Origin: DASUFP01 sp036274495
GTDB lineage: Bacteria > Bacteroidota > Bacteroidia > AKYH767-A > OLB10
Assembly: GCA_036274495.1 (NCBI GenBank)
Contig: DASUFP010000118.1
Location: forward strand, 1-55,009
Direction of reading: 5' to 3'
Length of the DNA: 55,009 bases
Below, one piece after another: positions 1 through 9,100 of the stretch. Every line of letters starts with the position of its first letter. The stretch's first letter is position 1. The notes below the pieces were generated by a model. That model saw nothing but the letters and a program-made list of their open reading frames with translations, was not told the DNA's origin and did not search any database. Both the position numbers and the translations under genes were made by a program.

Positions 1-1794
1 GGATTCAGTATCTGGAATCAACCTACCGCAGAAGAACTTCAGGCCCGCCAGAAATATCAGGATTCGGTAGCAGCCGTTACCAAGTCTCATGCTGCCGCCA
101 CTGCATCAACACCACTTGCCGGCACAGCAACACCATCAGAAACTACTGCAGCCGACACCTCCGCAGCAAACGATTCAATTGCCGCACTTCAATTACAGCA
201 AACATTTGGTGACTTCTCGGAGAGCGCCAGAGGTGATGAGCAATTATTTTATCTTGAAAACGAGGATCTGAAAATCACTTTCACCTCCAAAGGAGGAAGA
301 GTAAAATCGGCTCAGCTGAAAAAATATAAAACATATAACCAACAACCGTTATATCTTTTTGAAGGAGACTCTACCGTATTCGGCTTAAACTTCTTTGCTC
401 AAAACAGAACCATTTCCACCAATACACTTTTTTTCAGCAAAGCCGGTCAGAACGACTCTACACTGACCCTGCGGCTTTCTGCGGGCCCGGGAAAATATGT
501 TGAATATACCTATTCGATCCCTGCTAAAGGCTATTTGCTCGGGTGTTCCATCCGGCTCGAAGGACTCAACAGCATTATTGCTTCCAATACTAATTTTATC
601 GGTCTCGACTGGCAACAGGAATTATTTCAGCAGGAGCAATCGGTTAAAAATGAAAGAAGCAATGCAACTGTTTACTACAAGTATATAAGTGACGATGCCG
701 ATCATTTATCTACCACTTCTTCAGCCGAAGAAACACTTACCGCAAAGTCGAAATGGGTTTCGTTTAAACAGCAATATTTTAATGTGACATTAATTTCTGA
801 TGACGCATTCGAAAAGCCGACCCATATTTCCGTTTATCAGCCTTCTGAAGAAGATTCCGTCGTAAAATACATGAAGGCTTCATTTACCCTGCCATACGAC
901 CACAAGCCTTCGGAACACTTTGGTTTACAATTTTACTTTGGCCCAAACCACTATCAGACACTTAAGAGAACAGGTTATGGTATGGAAAAAATTGTTCCGC
1001 TCGGATGGGGTATTTTCGGATGGGTAAACAGGTTTTTAGTAATACCGATTTTTAATTTCCTGAATGGATTTCACCTGAACTACGGGTTAATCATTCTGAT
1101 ACTCACCATTGCCATAAAGCTGTTGTTGCTGCCCCTCACTTATAAGGCCTACATCTCTACCGCAAAAATGAAAGTGCTGAAACCGGAGATGGAGGAAATT
1201 CAGGCAAAGCACAAAGACGAACCATTAAAGTCGCAGCAGGAATTAATGAGTTTGTATAAAAAGGCCGGAGTAAGTCCGTTTGGCGGATGTTTGCCCATGA
1301 TTTTACAACTTCCCATTCTCATTGCCATGTTCAGATTTTTCCCGGCGTCTATCGAACTTCGGCAACAAAGTTTTTTATGGGCTCATGATCTTTCCACATA
1401 CGATTCGATACTTGATCTTGGTTTCAAAATACCCTTTTATGGTGACCACGTGAGTCTCTTTACGATTCTCATGACTATTTCAACCATCATGTACACCTAT
1501 CTGAACAGTCAGATGACGGCAACGAATCCGCAAATGAAGTGGATGATGTACCTGATGCCTATCATGTTCCTTGGTATTTTCAACAATTATTCCGCAGGAC
1601 TCAGTTACTATTATTTCCTTGCAAACATGATCAGTTTCGGACAACAGTTTTTGTTCCGTTCTACAGTTGATGAAAAAGCGCTTCACGCCAAAATTCAGGA
1701 GAACAAAAAGCGGCCGCAGACCCAAACCAAATCGAAGTTTCAGCAACGTTTGGAGCAAATGGCAAAAGAGCAGCAATCAAAGAAGCGTAAATAA
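1..1794 (+). CDS. yidC: Membrane protein insertase YidC (5' end cut by window)
   Basis: YidC inserts proteins into the inner membrane, alone or with SecYEG. The reading frame is open from base 1, and the first visible residues (GFSIWNQPTAEE) look like the end of the first membrane helix, so probably only about 20 residues are missing. A low-complexity Ala/Thr/Ser linker is followed by the periplasmic beta domain (visible residues about 85-320). The conserved five-helix insertase core follows, containing LGWGIFGW, the cytoplasmic loop with SLYKKAGVSPFGGCLPM, and LMPIMFLGIFNNYSAGLSYYY. The tail is Lys/Gln rich, as is usual for ribosome-contacting YidC. About 597 residues are visible, the normal Bacteroidota length. 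The next gene starts 51 bases downstream on the same strand. Confidence 0.96.
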   Translation, partial: GFSIWNQPTAEELQARQKYQDSVAAVTKSHAAATASTPLAGTATPSETTAADTSAANDSIAALQLQQTFGDFSESARGDEQLFYLENEDLKITFTSKGGRVKSAQLKKYKTYNQQPLYLFEGDSTVFGLNFFAQNRTISTNTLFFSKAGQNDSTLTLRLSAGPGKYVEYTYSIPAKGYLLGCSIRLEGLNSIIASNTNFIGLDWQQELFQQEQSVKNERSNATVYYKYISDDADHLSTTSSAEETLTAKSKWVSFKQQYFNVTLISDDAFEKPTHISVYQPSEEDSVVKYMKASFTLPYDHKPSEHFGLQFYFGPNHYQTLKRTGYGMEKIVPLGWGIFGWVNRFLVIPIFNFLNGFHLNYGLIILILTIAIKLLLLPLTYKAYISTAKMKVLKPEMEEIQAKHKDEPLKSQQELMSLYKKAGVSPFGGCLPMILQLPILIAMFRFFPASIELRQQSFLWAHDLSTYDSILDLGFKIPFYGDHVSLFTILMTISTIMYTYLNSQMTATNPQMKWMMYLMPIMFLGIFNNYSAGLSYYYFLANMISFGQQFLFRSTVDEKALHAKIQENKKRPQTQTKSKFQQRLEQMAKEQQSKKRK

Positions 1795-1845
1795 TTTTTG
1801 AATCAGCGGTTGTCAGATTGATTCGGGAATTTAATTCCGGCAGGC

Positions 1846-2349
1846 ATGTATTCAATTAAAAAAACTGTTTTCGCCGTAGCAATCATAATTGCTGTTACAA
1901 GTTGTTCACGCAAAAAAGCGGTGGAAGAAAGCACTGCCGCTACCACAGCCGATTCGCTTGTAGCATATATAGAACGGACACCCTGTTTCGGCCGCTGCCC
2001 TAATTATTCCATCCGGTTGTATCAGTCGGGTTATGCTGTTTACGAGGGCTATAACAATGTTCCAAATATAGGACGGTATTTTACCCGTATCAGCGGGCAG
2101 GAAGTTAAATCTATCGGGGAAAAAGCCAAAGCGCTTCATTTTTTTGAGTTAAACGACAGCTACAGAAACCCGCACCTGACTGATTTTCCAACGGTGTTTA
2201 TAGAAGTTAACTACGATCACCTGCACAAGAAAATTGTCCATTACGATGCAGATCCGCCGAAGGCGCTGTTGGAAATGGAAGATTTTATTGATGCTGTTTT
2301 CAAGGACCGTAAATGGCAGTTACACCCCGTTCAAACCATTAAAGAATAG
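1846..2349 (+). CDS. DUF6438 family lipoprotein
   Basis: A 167-residue exported protein. The N-terminus has a short positive region, a hydrophobic stretch and a lipobox ending VTSC at residue 20, so it is probably a lipoprotein. The mature part carries RTPCFGRCPNYSIRLYQSG followed by a YEGYNNV and GRYFTRIS segment. This Cys-rich start and beta pattern is what I know as DUF6438, a family common in Bacteroidota with no known function. Length fits a single-domain member. It sits 51 bases after yidC on the same strand and may be co-transcribed with it. Family assignment rests on recalled motif resemblance; the role is unknown. Confidence 0.75.
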   Translation: MYSIKKTVFAVAIIIAVTSCSRKKAVEESTAATTADSLVAYIERTPCFGRCPNYSIRLYQSGYAVYEGYNNVPNIGRYFTRISGQEVKSIGEKAKALHFFELNDSYRNPHLTDFPTVFIEVNYDHLHKKIVHYDADPPKALLEMEDFIDAVFKDRKWQLHPVQTIKE

Positions 2350-2383
2350 CTTAGCCTAACAAAAGCCGACATTGGCCAAATTT

Positions 2384-2414
2384 CTGGTAACCTATTGATT
2401 TGTAGTTACCTTTG
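2384..2414 (+). promoter_or_regulatory. Bacteroidota-type promoter for the DNRLRE/T9SS gene
   Basis: A perfect -7 element TACCTTTG lies at 2407-2414. CTG at 2384-2386, one mismatch from the -33 element TTG, is exactly 20 bases upstream. The predicted transcript starts about 14 bases before the ATG at 2432. Confidence 0.6.
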
Positions 2415-2431
2415 AGACAGATTCGTCGAAA

Positions 2432-3628
2432 ATGAGAGCCATTCAACTTACTGCAATCCTTGCCGCAATGCCGTTGTACGGTATGGCGCAAACCACCCTC
2501 ACATTACAGCCAAACGGGGCTTCGGGAATCGATGCGGAGATTTTCAGTTGTGTTGTTTGCGGATACGACAACACCAATTTTGGCAACAAAAAAGATTTTA
2601 ACGCAATAACCTGGACAAATTCAGGAAGTGTATCGAAGGTACGCTCACTGATTAAATTTGATTTAAGCGCAGTGCCTGCAAATGCTTTTATCACCAGTGC
2701 CTACCTTTCGCTGTACTTTAATCCCACAAGTATTGAAGGCAATCATTCCGGATCCAACGCCGCCTATTTGCAACGCATAACCTCCTCGTGGGATGAATCC
2801 ACAGTTACCTGGAACAATCAGCCTTCTACAACTACTGCCAACAGAATTACGCTTCCAACAGCTTCAAATAACACCCAAAATTACCTGAACATCGATATCA
2901 CCTATCATATTCAGGATATGGCTGCGAACCCCGGTTCCAATTTCGGGTTTATGCTATTGCTCCAAAACGAATCGGTATACCGTAAAATGGTTTTAGCTTC
3001 AAGTGATAATCCGGATGCCACTCTTCGTCCAAAACTGGTAATCACCTATACCACTCCTCTGCCAATCACTCTTACATCCTTTGATGCTACCTGTTCAGCA
3101 TCAGCAATTGATCTGAACTGGACTACTGCCACCGAATCGGATTTTGAAGGCTTTTTAGTGGAGCGTTCACAAAATCCTGTACTTGGATTCGAACCTGTTG
3201 CATGGGTTAAAGGTAAGGGTAACTCATCTGCAACGCAACACTACAACTTTGCTGATGAAAATGTAGTATCCGGCACTAAGTATTATTACAGATTAAAACA
3301 GACTGATTTCAGCGGACAATTTGAATATTCGAAAATTATCGCCGCGGGATGTTCGGCAGCGGCAGCAGCACCGATTCGATGCGGACCCAATCCCTTTACC
3401 TCAACCACTACGGTCACTTTTAATCTCACTGAAAGCAGTCAGCTGATGTACTCCATTTATACCGCCACAGGTAAATTGGTATATCAGTCGGGCCGGGCCC
3501 GATTCGAAGCGGGGCAACACGTTATCGGACTGGACGAAACCCAATTGGGCAACAGCTACGGCGTTTTTCTGTTTTTGCTGGAGGGACCGGATAAACATGA
3601 GAGCTGCCGAATCAGCAGAATTCCCTGA
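2432..3628 (+). CDS. DNRLRE domain protein with T9SS type A sorting domain
   Basis: A 398-residue secreted protein. A signal peptide ends near the AQ at residue 20. Residues about 22-208 form a DNRLRE-type beta domain, with the typical pattern of a Cys-bearing start, RSLIKFDLSAVP, WDESTVTWNNQP and a closing LRPKLVITY. Residues about 212-300 contain the short linker domain often found before T9SS tails (ITLTSFDA, then YYYRLKQTDFSGQFEYS). The C-terminus (PNPFTSTTTVTF onward, about residue 315) is a type A sorting domain. The protein should cross the outer membrane through the T9SS and stay at the surface or be released. DNRLRE domains often carry carbohydrate or adhesion partners, but no catalytic domain is visible here. 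Confidence 0.82.
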   Translation: MRAIQLTAILAAMPLYGMAQTTLTLQPNGASGIDAEIFSCVVCGYDNTNFGNKKDFNAITWTNSGSVSKVRSLIKFDLSAVPANAFITSAYLSLYFNPTSIEGNHSGSNAAYLQRITSSWDESTVTWNNQPSTTTANRITLPTASNNTQNYLNIDITYHIQDMAANPGSNFGFMLLLQNESVYRKMVLASSDNPDATLRPKLVITYTTPLPITLTSFDATCSASAIDLNWTTATESDFEGFLVERSQNPVLGFEPVAWVKGKGNSSATQHYNFADENVVSGTKYYYRLKQTDFSGQFEYSKIIAAGCSAAAAAPIRCGPNPFTSTTTVTFNLTESSQLMYSIYTATGKLVYQSGRARFEAGQHVIGLDETQLGNSYGVFLFLLEGPDKHESCRISRIP

Positions 3629-3638
3629 AAACCAATAG

Positions 3639-3669
3639 TTGCCGGTAACGGAAAAAATTCGGAATTTTG
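3639..3669 (+). promoter_or_regulatory. Promoter of hppD
   Basis: TTG at 3639-3641 is followed after exactly 20 bases by GAATTTTG at 3662-3669, one mismatch from TAnnTTTG. The predicted start lies about 17 bases before the hppD ATG. Confidence 0.55.
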
Positions 3670-3689
3670 CAGTACAAATTATTTGAATC

Positions 3690-4826
3690 ATGGATACTGC
3701 AACTGCCCAAGGCACTAAAAGCCAAAACGATACACAAAAAGATTTTTTGCCGCTCAACGGAACCGACTACCTTGAATTTTATGTTGGTAACGCAAAGCAG
3801 TCGGCTTACTTTTATCAGGCTGCCTTTGGTTTTGAACTGGTAGCCTATTGTGGTCCCGAAACCGGTGTTCGCGACAGGGCCTCCTATGTGCTGCAGCAGA
3901 ACAAAGTGAGGATTGTACTCACGACCCCCATGCAGCCCGATTCTCCTATTAACGAACATATCATTAAGCACGGCGACGGAGTAAAAGTGCTTGCTTTATG
4001 GGTTGATGATGCTGAATATTCCTACAACGCCACTACATCACGCGGAGCAAAAAGTTATGAAGCTCCTAAGGTTATGAAGGATGAAAATGGTGAAGTAAAA
4101 CTGGCTTCCATTCACACTTACGGGGATACCATTCACACTTTTGTTGAACGCAAAAACTACAAAGGACCCTTTTTGCCCGGCTTTAAGGCCGCCAAAAGCA
4201 AGTTCAAAGTTAAATCAACCGGACTTCAATACGTTGATCATTGCGTTGGCAATGTTGAATTAGGCAAAATGAATGAGTGGGTCCGGTTTTATGAAGATGT
4301 AATGGGCTTTAAGACCATCATCACTTTCGACGACGAGGATATTTCAACAGAATACTCGGCCCTGATGAGTAAAGTGGTATCTAACGGTAACGGCTATATT
4401 AAGTTTCCGATTAACGAACCCGCCGAAGGCAAAAAGAAATCGCAGATTGACGAATACCTTGAATTTTATAAAGGACCTGGGGTCCAGCACATTGCCATCA
4501 TCACAAACAATATTATTGAAACAGTCAGTGATCTTATTTCAAGAGGTGTTGAATTTTTAACAGTGCCGACCACCTATTATGATTCATTGATAGAACGGGT
4601 AGGAAAAATTGATGAAAACCTGGAGTCGCTGAAAAACCTGGGCATCCTGGTCGATCGTGATGACGAGGGTTATTTGCTCCAGATATTTACCAAACCCGTA
4701 GAGGACCGCCCAACACTCTTTTATGAGATTATTCAGAGAAAAGGAGCAAAATCGTTCGGTAAAGGAAACTTTAAGGCGCTGTTTGAAGCAATTGAACGCG
4801 AACAGGAGATGCGCGGTAATCTCTGA
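3690..4826 (+). CDS. hppD: 4-hydroxyphenylpyruvate dioxygenase
   Basis: This non-heme Fe(II) enzyme converts 4-hydroxyphenylpyruvate to homogentisate, the second step of tyrosine breakdown, in the cytoplasm. The 378-residue length is normal. Two vicinal-oxygen-chelate domains are visible: an N-terminal one starting at YLEFYVGNAKQSAYFYQ, and a catalytic one starting at YVDHCVGNVE. The three iron ligands are in place: His184, His267 (GVQHIAI) and Glu346 (FYEIIQR). The C-terminal helix region (GKGNFKALFEAIEREQ) that closes the active site is complete. No other homogentisate-pathway gene is adjacent. It has its own promoter, and a small membrane protein gene follows 44 bases later. Confidence 0.96.
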   Translation: MDTATAQGTKSQNDTQKDFLPLNGTDYLEFYVGNAKQSAYFYQAAFGFELVAYCGPETGVRDRASYVLQQNKVRIVLTTPMQPDSPINEHIIKHGDGVKVLALWVDDAEYSYNATTSRGAKSYEAPKVMKDENGEVKLASIHTYGDTIHTFVERKNYKGPFLPGFKAAKSKFKVKSTGLQYVDHCVGNVELGKMNEWVRFYEDVMGFKTIITFDDEDISTEYSALMSKVVSNGNGYIKFPINEPAEGKKKSQIDEYLEFYKGPGVQHIAIITNNIIETVSDLISRGVEFLTVPTTYYDSLIERVGKIDENLESLKNLGILVDRDDEGYLLQIFTKPVEDRPTLFYEIIQRKGAKSFGKGNFKALFEAIEREQEMRGNL

Positions 4827-4870
4827 TAGTATTTGGATACAGATATTGTTTAACCTCTAAACACTATACT

Positions 4871-5053
4871 ATGAATCGTATACCTTTTCCTGATATCGTG
4901 TTTGTTGCCGTAGCAACAGCAATTGCGTTATTGTTTACCGAAACGGGCAATGCCGATTTACTCTCACGGTATGTAATTGTGGTTGTGCTGATCAGCTATT
5001 TTACCGGCAAATATGTAAGGGCTTTTGAGCTGAAGAGAAACAGCAACCAATGA
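4871..5053 (+). CDS. Small two-helix membrane protein, unknown
   Basis: A 60-residue protein with two predicted membrane helices (about residues 6-22 and 34-48) and a basic tail (KYVRAFELKRNSNQ). The ATG is preceded by an A-rich stretch without a clear Shine-Dalgarno sequence, as is usual in this phylum. It lies 44 bases after hppD on the same strand. It ends at the edge of a 9-bp hairpin that separates it from the convergent DinB-fold gene. I do not recognise a family. Small size leaves some doubt that it is translated, though the hydrophobic pattern and clean ends favour a real gene. Confidence 0.5.
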   Translation: MNRIPFPDIVFVAVATAIALLFTETGNADLLSRYVIVVVLISYFTGKYVRAFELKRNSNQ

Positions 5054-5076
5054 TTTTACAGAACAGACTGTAAAAT
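5053..5076. terminator. Hairpin between convergent genes
   Basis: A perfect 9-bp inverted repeat, ATTTTACAG and CTGTAAAAT around a 6-base loop. It sits between the small membrane protein gene and the DinB-fold gene, which converge here. The stem is AT-rich with flanking A and T runs on either strand, so it is a possible weak bidirectional terminator. Confidence 0.4.
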
Positions 5077-5079
5077 TAG

Positions 5080-5589
5080 TTACCAGTTACCTGCATAATC
5101 CATTGGTGTTCCCGACAGTTGTTTCAGGAATTCAAATTTAATCCGCGTTATCTGTCGAAAGTGTAGATAATCGTGTGCAAGCCAGTTATTCAAAAAGAGC
5201 TCAGCACTCATATTCCCCAATGACGGATGTTGATAAACATTCGTCCAATGCGGCTCCTTTAAACTACGTAACCACTTTACGCTTTCGCTTCTTTCAGCAA
5301 GGAACGCATCCAAAACCGAATCATACTTTTTTTCGGAATACTTTCTTGAGGTAACCCAGCCTGCAGGATCAATGGCCGGCATGGGCTGATGAGGTGTCTC
5401 CAGTACATGCCGCACCCGGGACCTGAAATCATCCCTCTCCTCATCATATAAATGACACACTACTTCCAGCAGATTCCACTTCTCAGGTTGCGTTTTCCAG
5501 TACCTTAACTTTTCAGAACAGCGGGAAAGTAATTCCCTGAAAACCGATTTATTCCGTTCTAATTCATTAATAACATATGTGTGATCCAT
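5080..5589 (-). CDS. DinB-like four-helix metalloprotein
   Basis: A 169-residue protein of the DinB/YfiT-like fold. The three His ligands of the usual metal site are visible: His46 in VVCHLYDEERDD, and His139 and His143 in LAHDYLHFRQI. Members often act as thiol transferases (bacillithiol or mycothiol dependent) or are uncharacterised, and nothing here identifies the substrate. I start at the ATG at 5589; the frame continues two codons upstream to a TTG, but the ATG is the better start. It faces the hppD group and its upstream side is a gene-free stretch. Cytoplasmic, probably monocistronic. Confidence 0.8.
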   Translation of the reverse strand: MDHTYVINELERNKSVFRELLSRCSEKLRYWKTQPEKWNLLEVVCHLYDEERDDFRSRVRHVLETPHQPMPAIDPAGWVTSRKYSEKKYDSVLDAFLAERSESVKWLRSLKEPHWTNVYQHPSLGNMSAELFLNNWLAHDYLHFRQITRIKFEFLKQLSGTPMDYAGNW

Positions 5590-6164
5590 ATCCAAGTGTT
5601 TTGGGATTTCGGATTAATAATTACCCATTAAAACTACTCCATTTCGAACCTAAACAGCAATCCATTCACCAACATGCCGTTCTTCCTATGTTTGCTTTTA
5701 ATGCATTAATTTACAGACGCTTCGCGATTTAACACTGCCACCTCAATTCAACCGGATAAAACAAGCTTTTCGCCTGTTGACTGTTGCAGAAATCACCCAA
5801 ATGCAACTTCCCGTTGGTCATGATTTGTGAGACATGGCGTGTTCAGTGACTGTTTTTCCCTATTCAGTAAAAATTACTTTTCAATTTTAGGGACGCGGGC
5901 TAATTTTATTTTTGAAATATTACTTATTGTTCATGATTTGATTGTGGATGTGTTGTGTTTGTACTAACCGGAAAGCGTGCCTGCGGTGAAAATTAAACAA
6001 TCAGCGGACGGGGGATTGACACGGACGTTTGTGGCTTAATGTTCCTGAAGATCTGCCGCTGTGCTCACCGCAGGCCCTTAACCGGAAACTTATCAGTCTA
6101 TTAACCGCACATCCATCCTGAGAACCAAGGAAATGGTACTTTTATAGTTACCTGAGATCAGGAA
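5590..6164. other. 575-base gene-free stretch with nested inverted repeats
   Basis: No coding frame with believable composition is present on either strand. Its notable content is the structured block at 5965-6088, listed separately. The rest is AT-rich. The left part must hold the promoter of the minus-strand DinB-fold gene, though I see no good TAnnTTTG there. The right end is the 3' flank of the ABC permease/peptidase gene and holds only a 5-bp palindrome (CCTGA/TCAGG, about 6150), not a convincing terminator. Confidence 0.6.
5965..6088. repeat. Nested inverted repeats inside a direct repeat; possible structured RNA
   Basis: Three nested matched elements are visible. Outermost is the direct repeat TAACCGGAAA at 5965-5974 and 6079-6088. 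Inside it is an 11-bp perfect inverted repeat, GCCTGCGGTGA at 5979-5989 and TCACCGCAGGC at 6065-6075. Inside that is a 6-bp inverted repeat, CAGCGG at 6002-6007 and CCGCTG at 6056-6061. Folded, this gives a long hairpin with an asymmetric internal loop (12 against 3 bases) and a 48-base apical region. No reading frame crosses it. It could be a small RNA, a leader element or a remnant of a small mobile repeat. Strand and function are unknown. Confidence 0.5.
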
Positions 6165-9100
6165 TTACTCAATTTTCACCAGGTTGTCATCTCCTACCAG
6201 GTCCACTAAAAGGTTTCTCGGATCAATACCGGCCTGATAGGGAAGTGCAGGTACCATTACCGTAATTTTACCTTTTGATGCAGTGATATGATGTAATCCC
6301 AGATACAGTTTTTTACCTATTTCAGCATCGCCTTCAGGTTTCGCATAAACACCAACCTCGATCCAGTCGGATACAGGTATTGCAGTTTGTTTGCCAAGCG
6401 AATCAGCTCTGTATTTATTACACTCGTAATTTAAGGTAACATTATACCGTTCATTGCCCAGCTTTTCGACCGTTGCCGACACAGCTCTGTTATTAAATAC
6501 CGTAATGGTTTCAAAAAGGTCTTTAATAAGATACTGCAGCGAGTCGGGGGTTTGTGCACGAATTGCATCTATAGCGGCATATACCGTAGGATAGGGGGGT
6601 TCTTTATAGGCATATTCATCAATAAGCGATTTAAGAGCTGCATTCATGTGGTCTTCCCCAATCATTTCACGTAAATAATAAAGCACCAGTGATGCTTTGC
6701 GATAATGGATATACCCCTGATTTTCGACCAGCATCAGAGGCATTTCCTTGAGTTCTTCACTTCCGCGACGGTTCAGGTAATTATCCATTTCATATTCCAT
6801 GAACTTTTTCATCTTGTCTTTCCCGTATTCTTTCTCCATTACCATTAATGCCGAATATTGAGCAAACGACTCCGACAAAACCGTTGCACCTTGCATGTTT
6901 GCTCCTATTACCTGATGCGCCCAATACTGGTGTGCCATTTCGTGCGCAACAACATAAAACACCATATCAATATCCTCCTTACTTTCAATTTTTGCTATAA
7001 AGCCAATTGCTTCCGAATAGGGCATTGTTCCGGGGAAGGCCTGCGCAAAGGAAGCATACCGGGGAAACTCAATAATGCGTACCTGCTTGTGATAGTATGG
7101 TCCGAAATGGGCAGTATAATAGTCAAGCGACCGCTTCATCGATCGGGCCATCTTGTCGACGTTATACCGGTGCTTTTTGTCGTAATAAACTTCTACATCA
7201 ATGCCATTGTGTTTTTCACGCAATACCTGATAACGTGCACTTATGAAAGAATAAAAGTAGAGTGACTTCTGTTCCAGTTTAAAATGATAATACGAGCGTC
7301 CGTTTTCATTCCACTTTTTAATGAGCGAACCGGGTGCAACAGCCACCTGCGAGGAATCGGTACTGAACAATGTTTCAACATTTACCCAGTCGGCGTGATT
7401 GGTAAGGTAGTTATTCATGCACGATGAGGTGCAATTCCGTTCCAGTTTCGGCATACGTTCGGCAGGAGGCAGTTTCTGATCTTTGCGTTCATCTCTGCCC
7501 GATAATTCGGCACCTTGCTGGTACCCGATCATAGGACTAAAATCCAAATTGTTAAAAAAGCTTCCGTTATCGACCACGGAGGTATAGGCCACTTCGTTTT
7601 CAAAGCCTTTGGCTATAAAATCGGCTGAAAACTCAAATTTCAGGCTATCACCCGGAAGCATCGGATGGGCCAGTTTGTATATCCGGTAATTCAGCCGTTT
7701 GTCATTAAGAACCAGCTTTGAATCCCTGAGATTGATTTTAACTTCAAAGCCCTCAGGCAGGGTAAAGTGTACCGAGTCGATGGCAATGTCACTCTTGTTT
7801 TTCATCCACAACTCCGAATGTACATTCAGTTTTCTGCCTTCAGGGAAGAGATCAATTTTATATTTTACATCCGTTATTCTGGGTTGAGGTATACCCTCAT
7901 ATTTTTTATAGGTCTTTTCATAATCAGCCTGTCTTTTTTCCCTCGCATCACTTGTTTCAATCTTGTTTAAAATTTTGGTATTATAAAAAACAAATCCCCC
8001 GCATACAATCCATAAACCCGCAATTACGAGAGTCCATCGTTTCAATGCCGGTGTAAAACGGGATTTGATTGCCGCTTTTTTGCTTTTGAAATTAAATTCC
8101 CTTCCTCTGGTCCATAGCAACAGTGTGAAAATTCCAAGCAGGATTGCAAAGAGGTACCAGTAAACCCTGAACCAGAATATGCCTCTGAGAAAAGGACCGA
8201 AACCGTTCATGTCCGAGTAGGTAAATTCCGGTCTTCCTCCATAAGACACCATATTCGATTCAATGTCCATTACACCCCATATAAATGAGTTTAAGAGCAG
8301 AAAAGCAACGAAAGCGAAAAAGGCGATGTACTTATTGTTGATGACTGTATGCAACCACATTGATAAAAGCACGAGCAAGAGCAGACCGCTGAAGTCAATC
8401 AGGATCAGATGCGTAAAATAAACTCCCAATCGTATGTCGGTGAACCCTTTTGAGAGCTGGGCAGTAACGCAAAATAAAATCAGCATCAACTGAACAAAGA
8501 AAATCAGTAAACCTACCGCCGAAAATTTCGATAGAAATGTTACCCATGTTGGATGCGGAGTAGCGTCATAAATTTCATCCATACGGTTATCGCGCTCCTT
8601 CCAAACCAGCTGACCTGAATAAATCGTAATAATTGCAACCAGGAATGAATAAAAACTGCCTTGTATCGAATTTATCATCCACCATGTAACCGGGTGAGAG
8701 GTGAGACCATAGGCACCCTTTCGCAGAAACAATCCCGGAACAAAATTCAATAACCCGGCAAGCATAATAACAATAAAGGCGGGACTCTTCAGTATGTCTT
8801 TGAGTTCACGGATGGTCTCACCTGCAAACAGCTTTCGGAGTGACTTTTTGCCGAACTCAGGGACTATAAGAGGAAGCGGCTGCACCGGCTTTTCTTCCAG
8901 AGGAATTTCAGCCGATTTTCTCTTTGATTTTATGATCCGTTCACTAAACGAAAACCTGGATGCCGTAATCCATGTAATACAAAGTCCGATCCCCATCCAT
9001 ATTATTCTGTTCATCAGGTAGAGTCCCGATAGCGGCAGTACCAGTGTATTTTTATCGCTCACCGTCCAATATTTTGTGAGGATCGAATAGGTACTTGCAC

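Noticed and set aside
89..271. A 60-codon plus-strand frame at the left edge.
   Set aside because: It lies inside yidC, whose own frame is open from base 1 and reads the expected linker and periplasmic domain. The alternative is Gln/His/Pro-rich noise.
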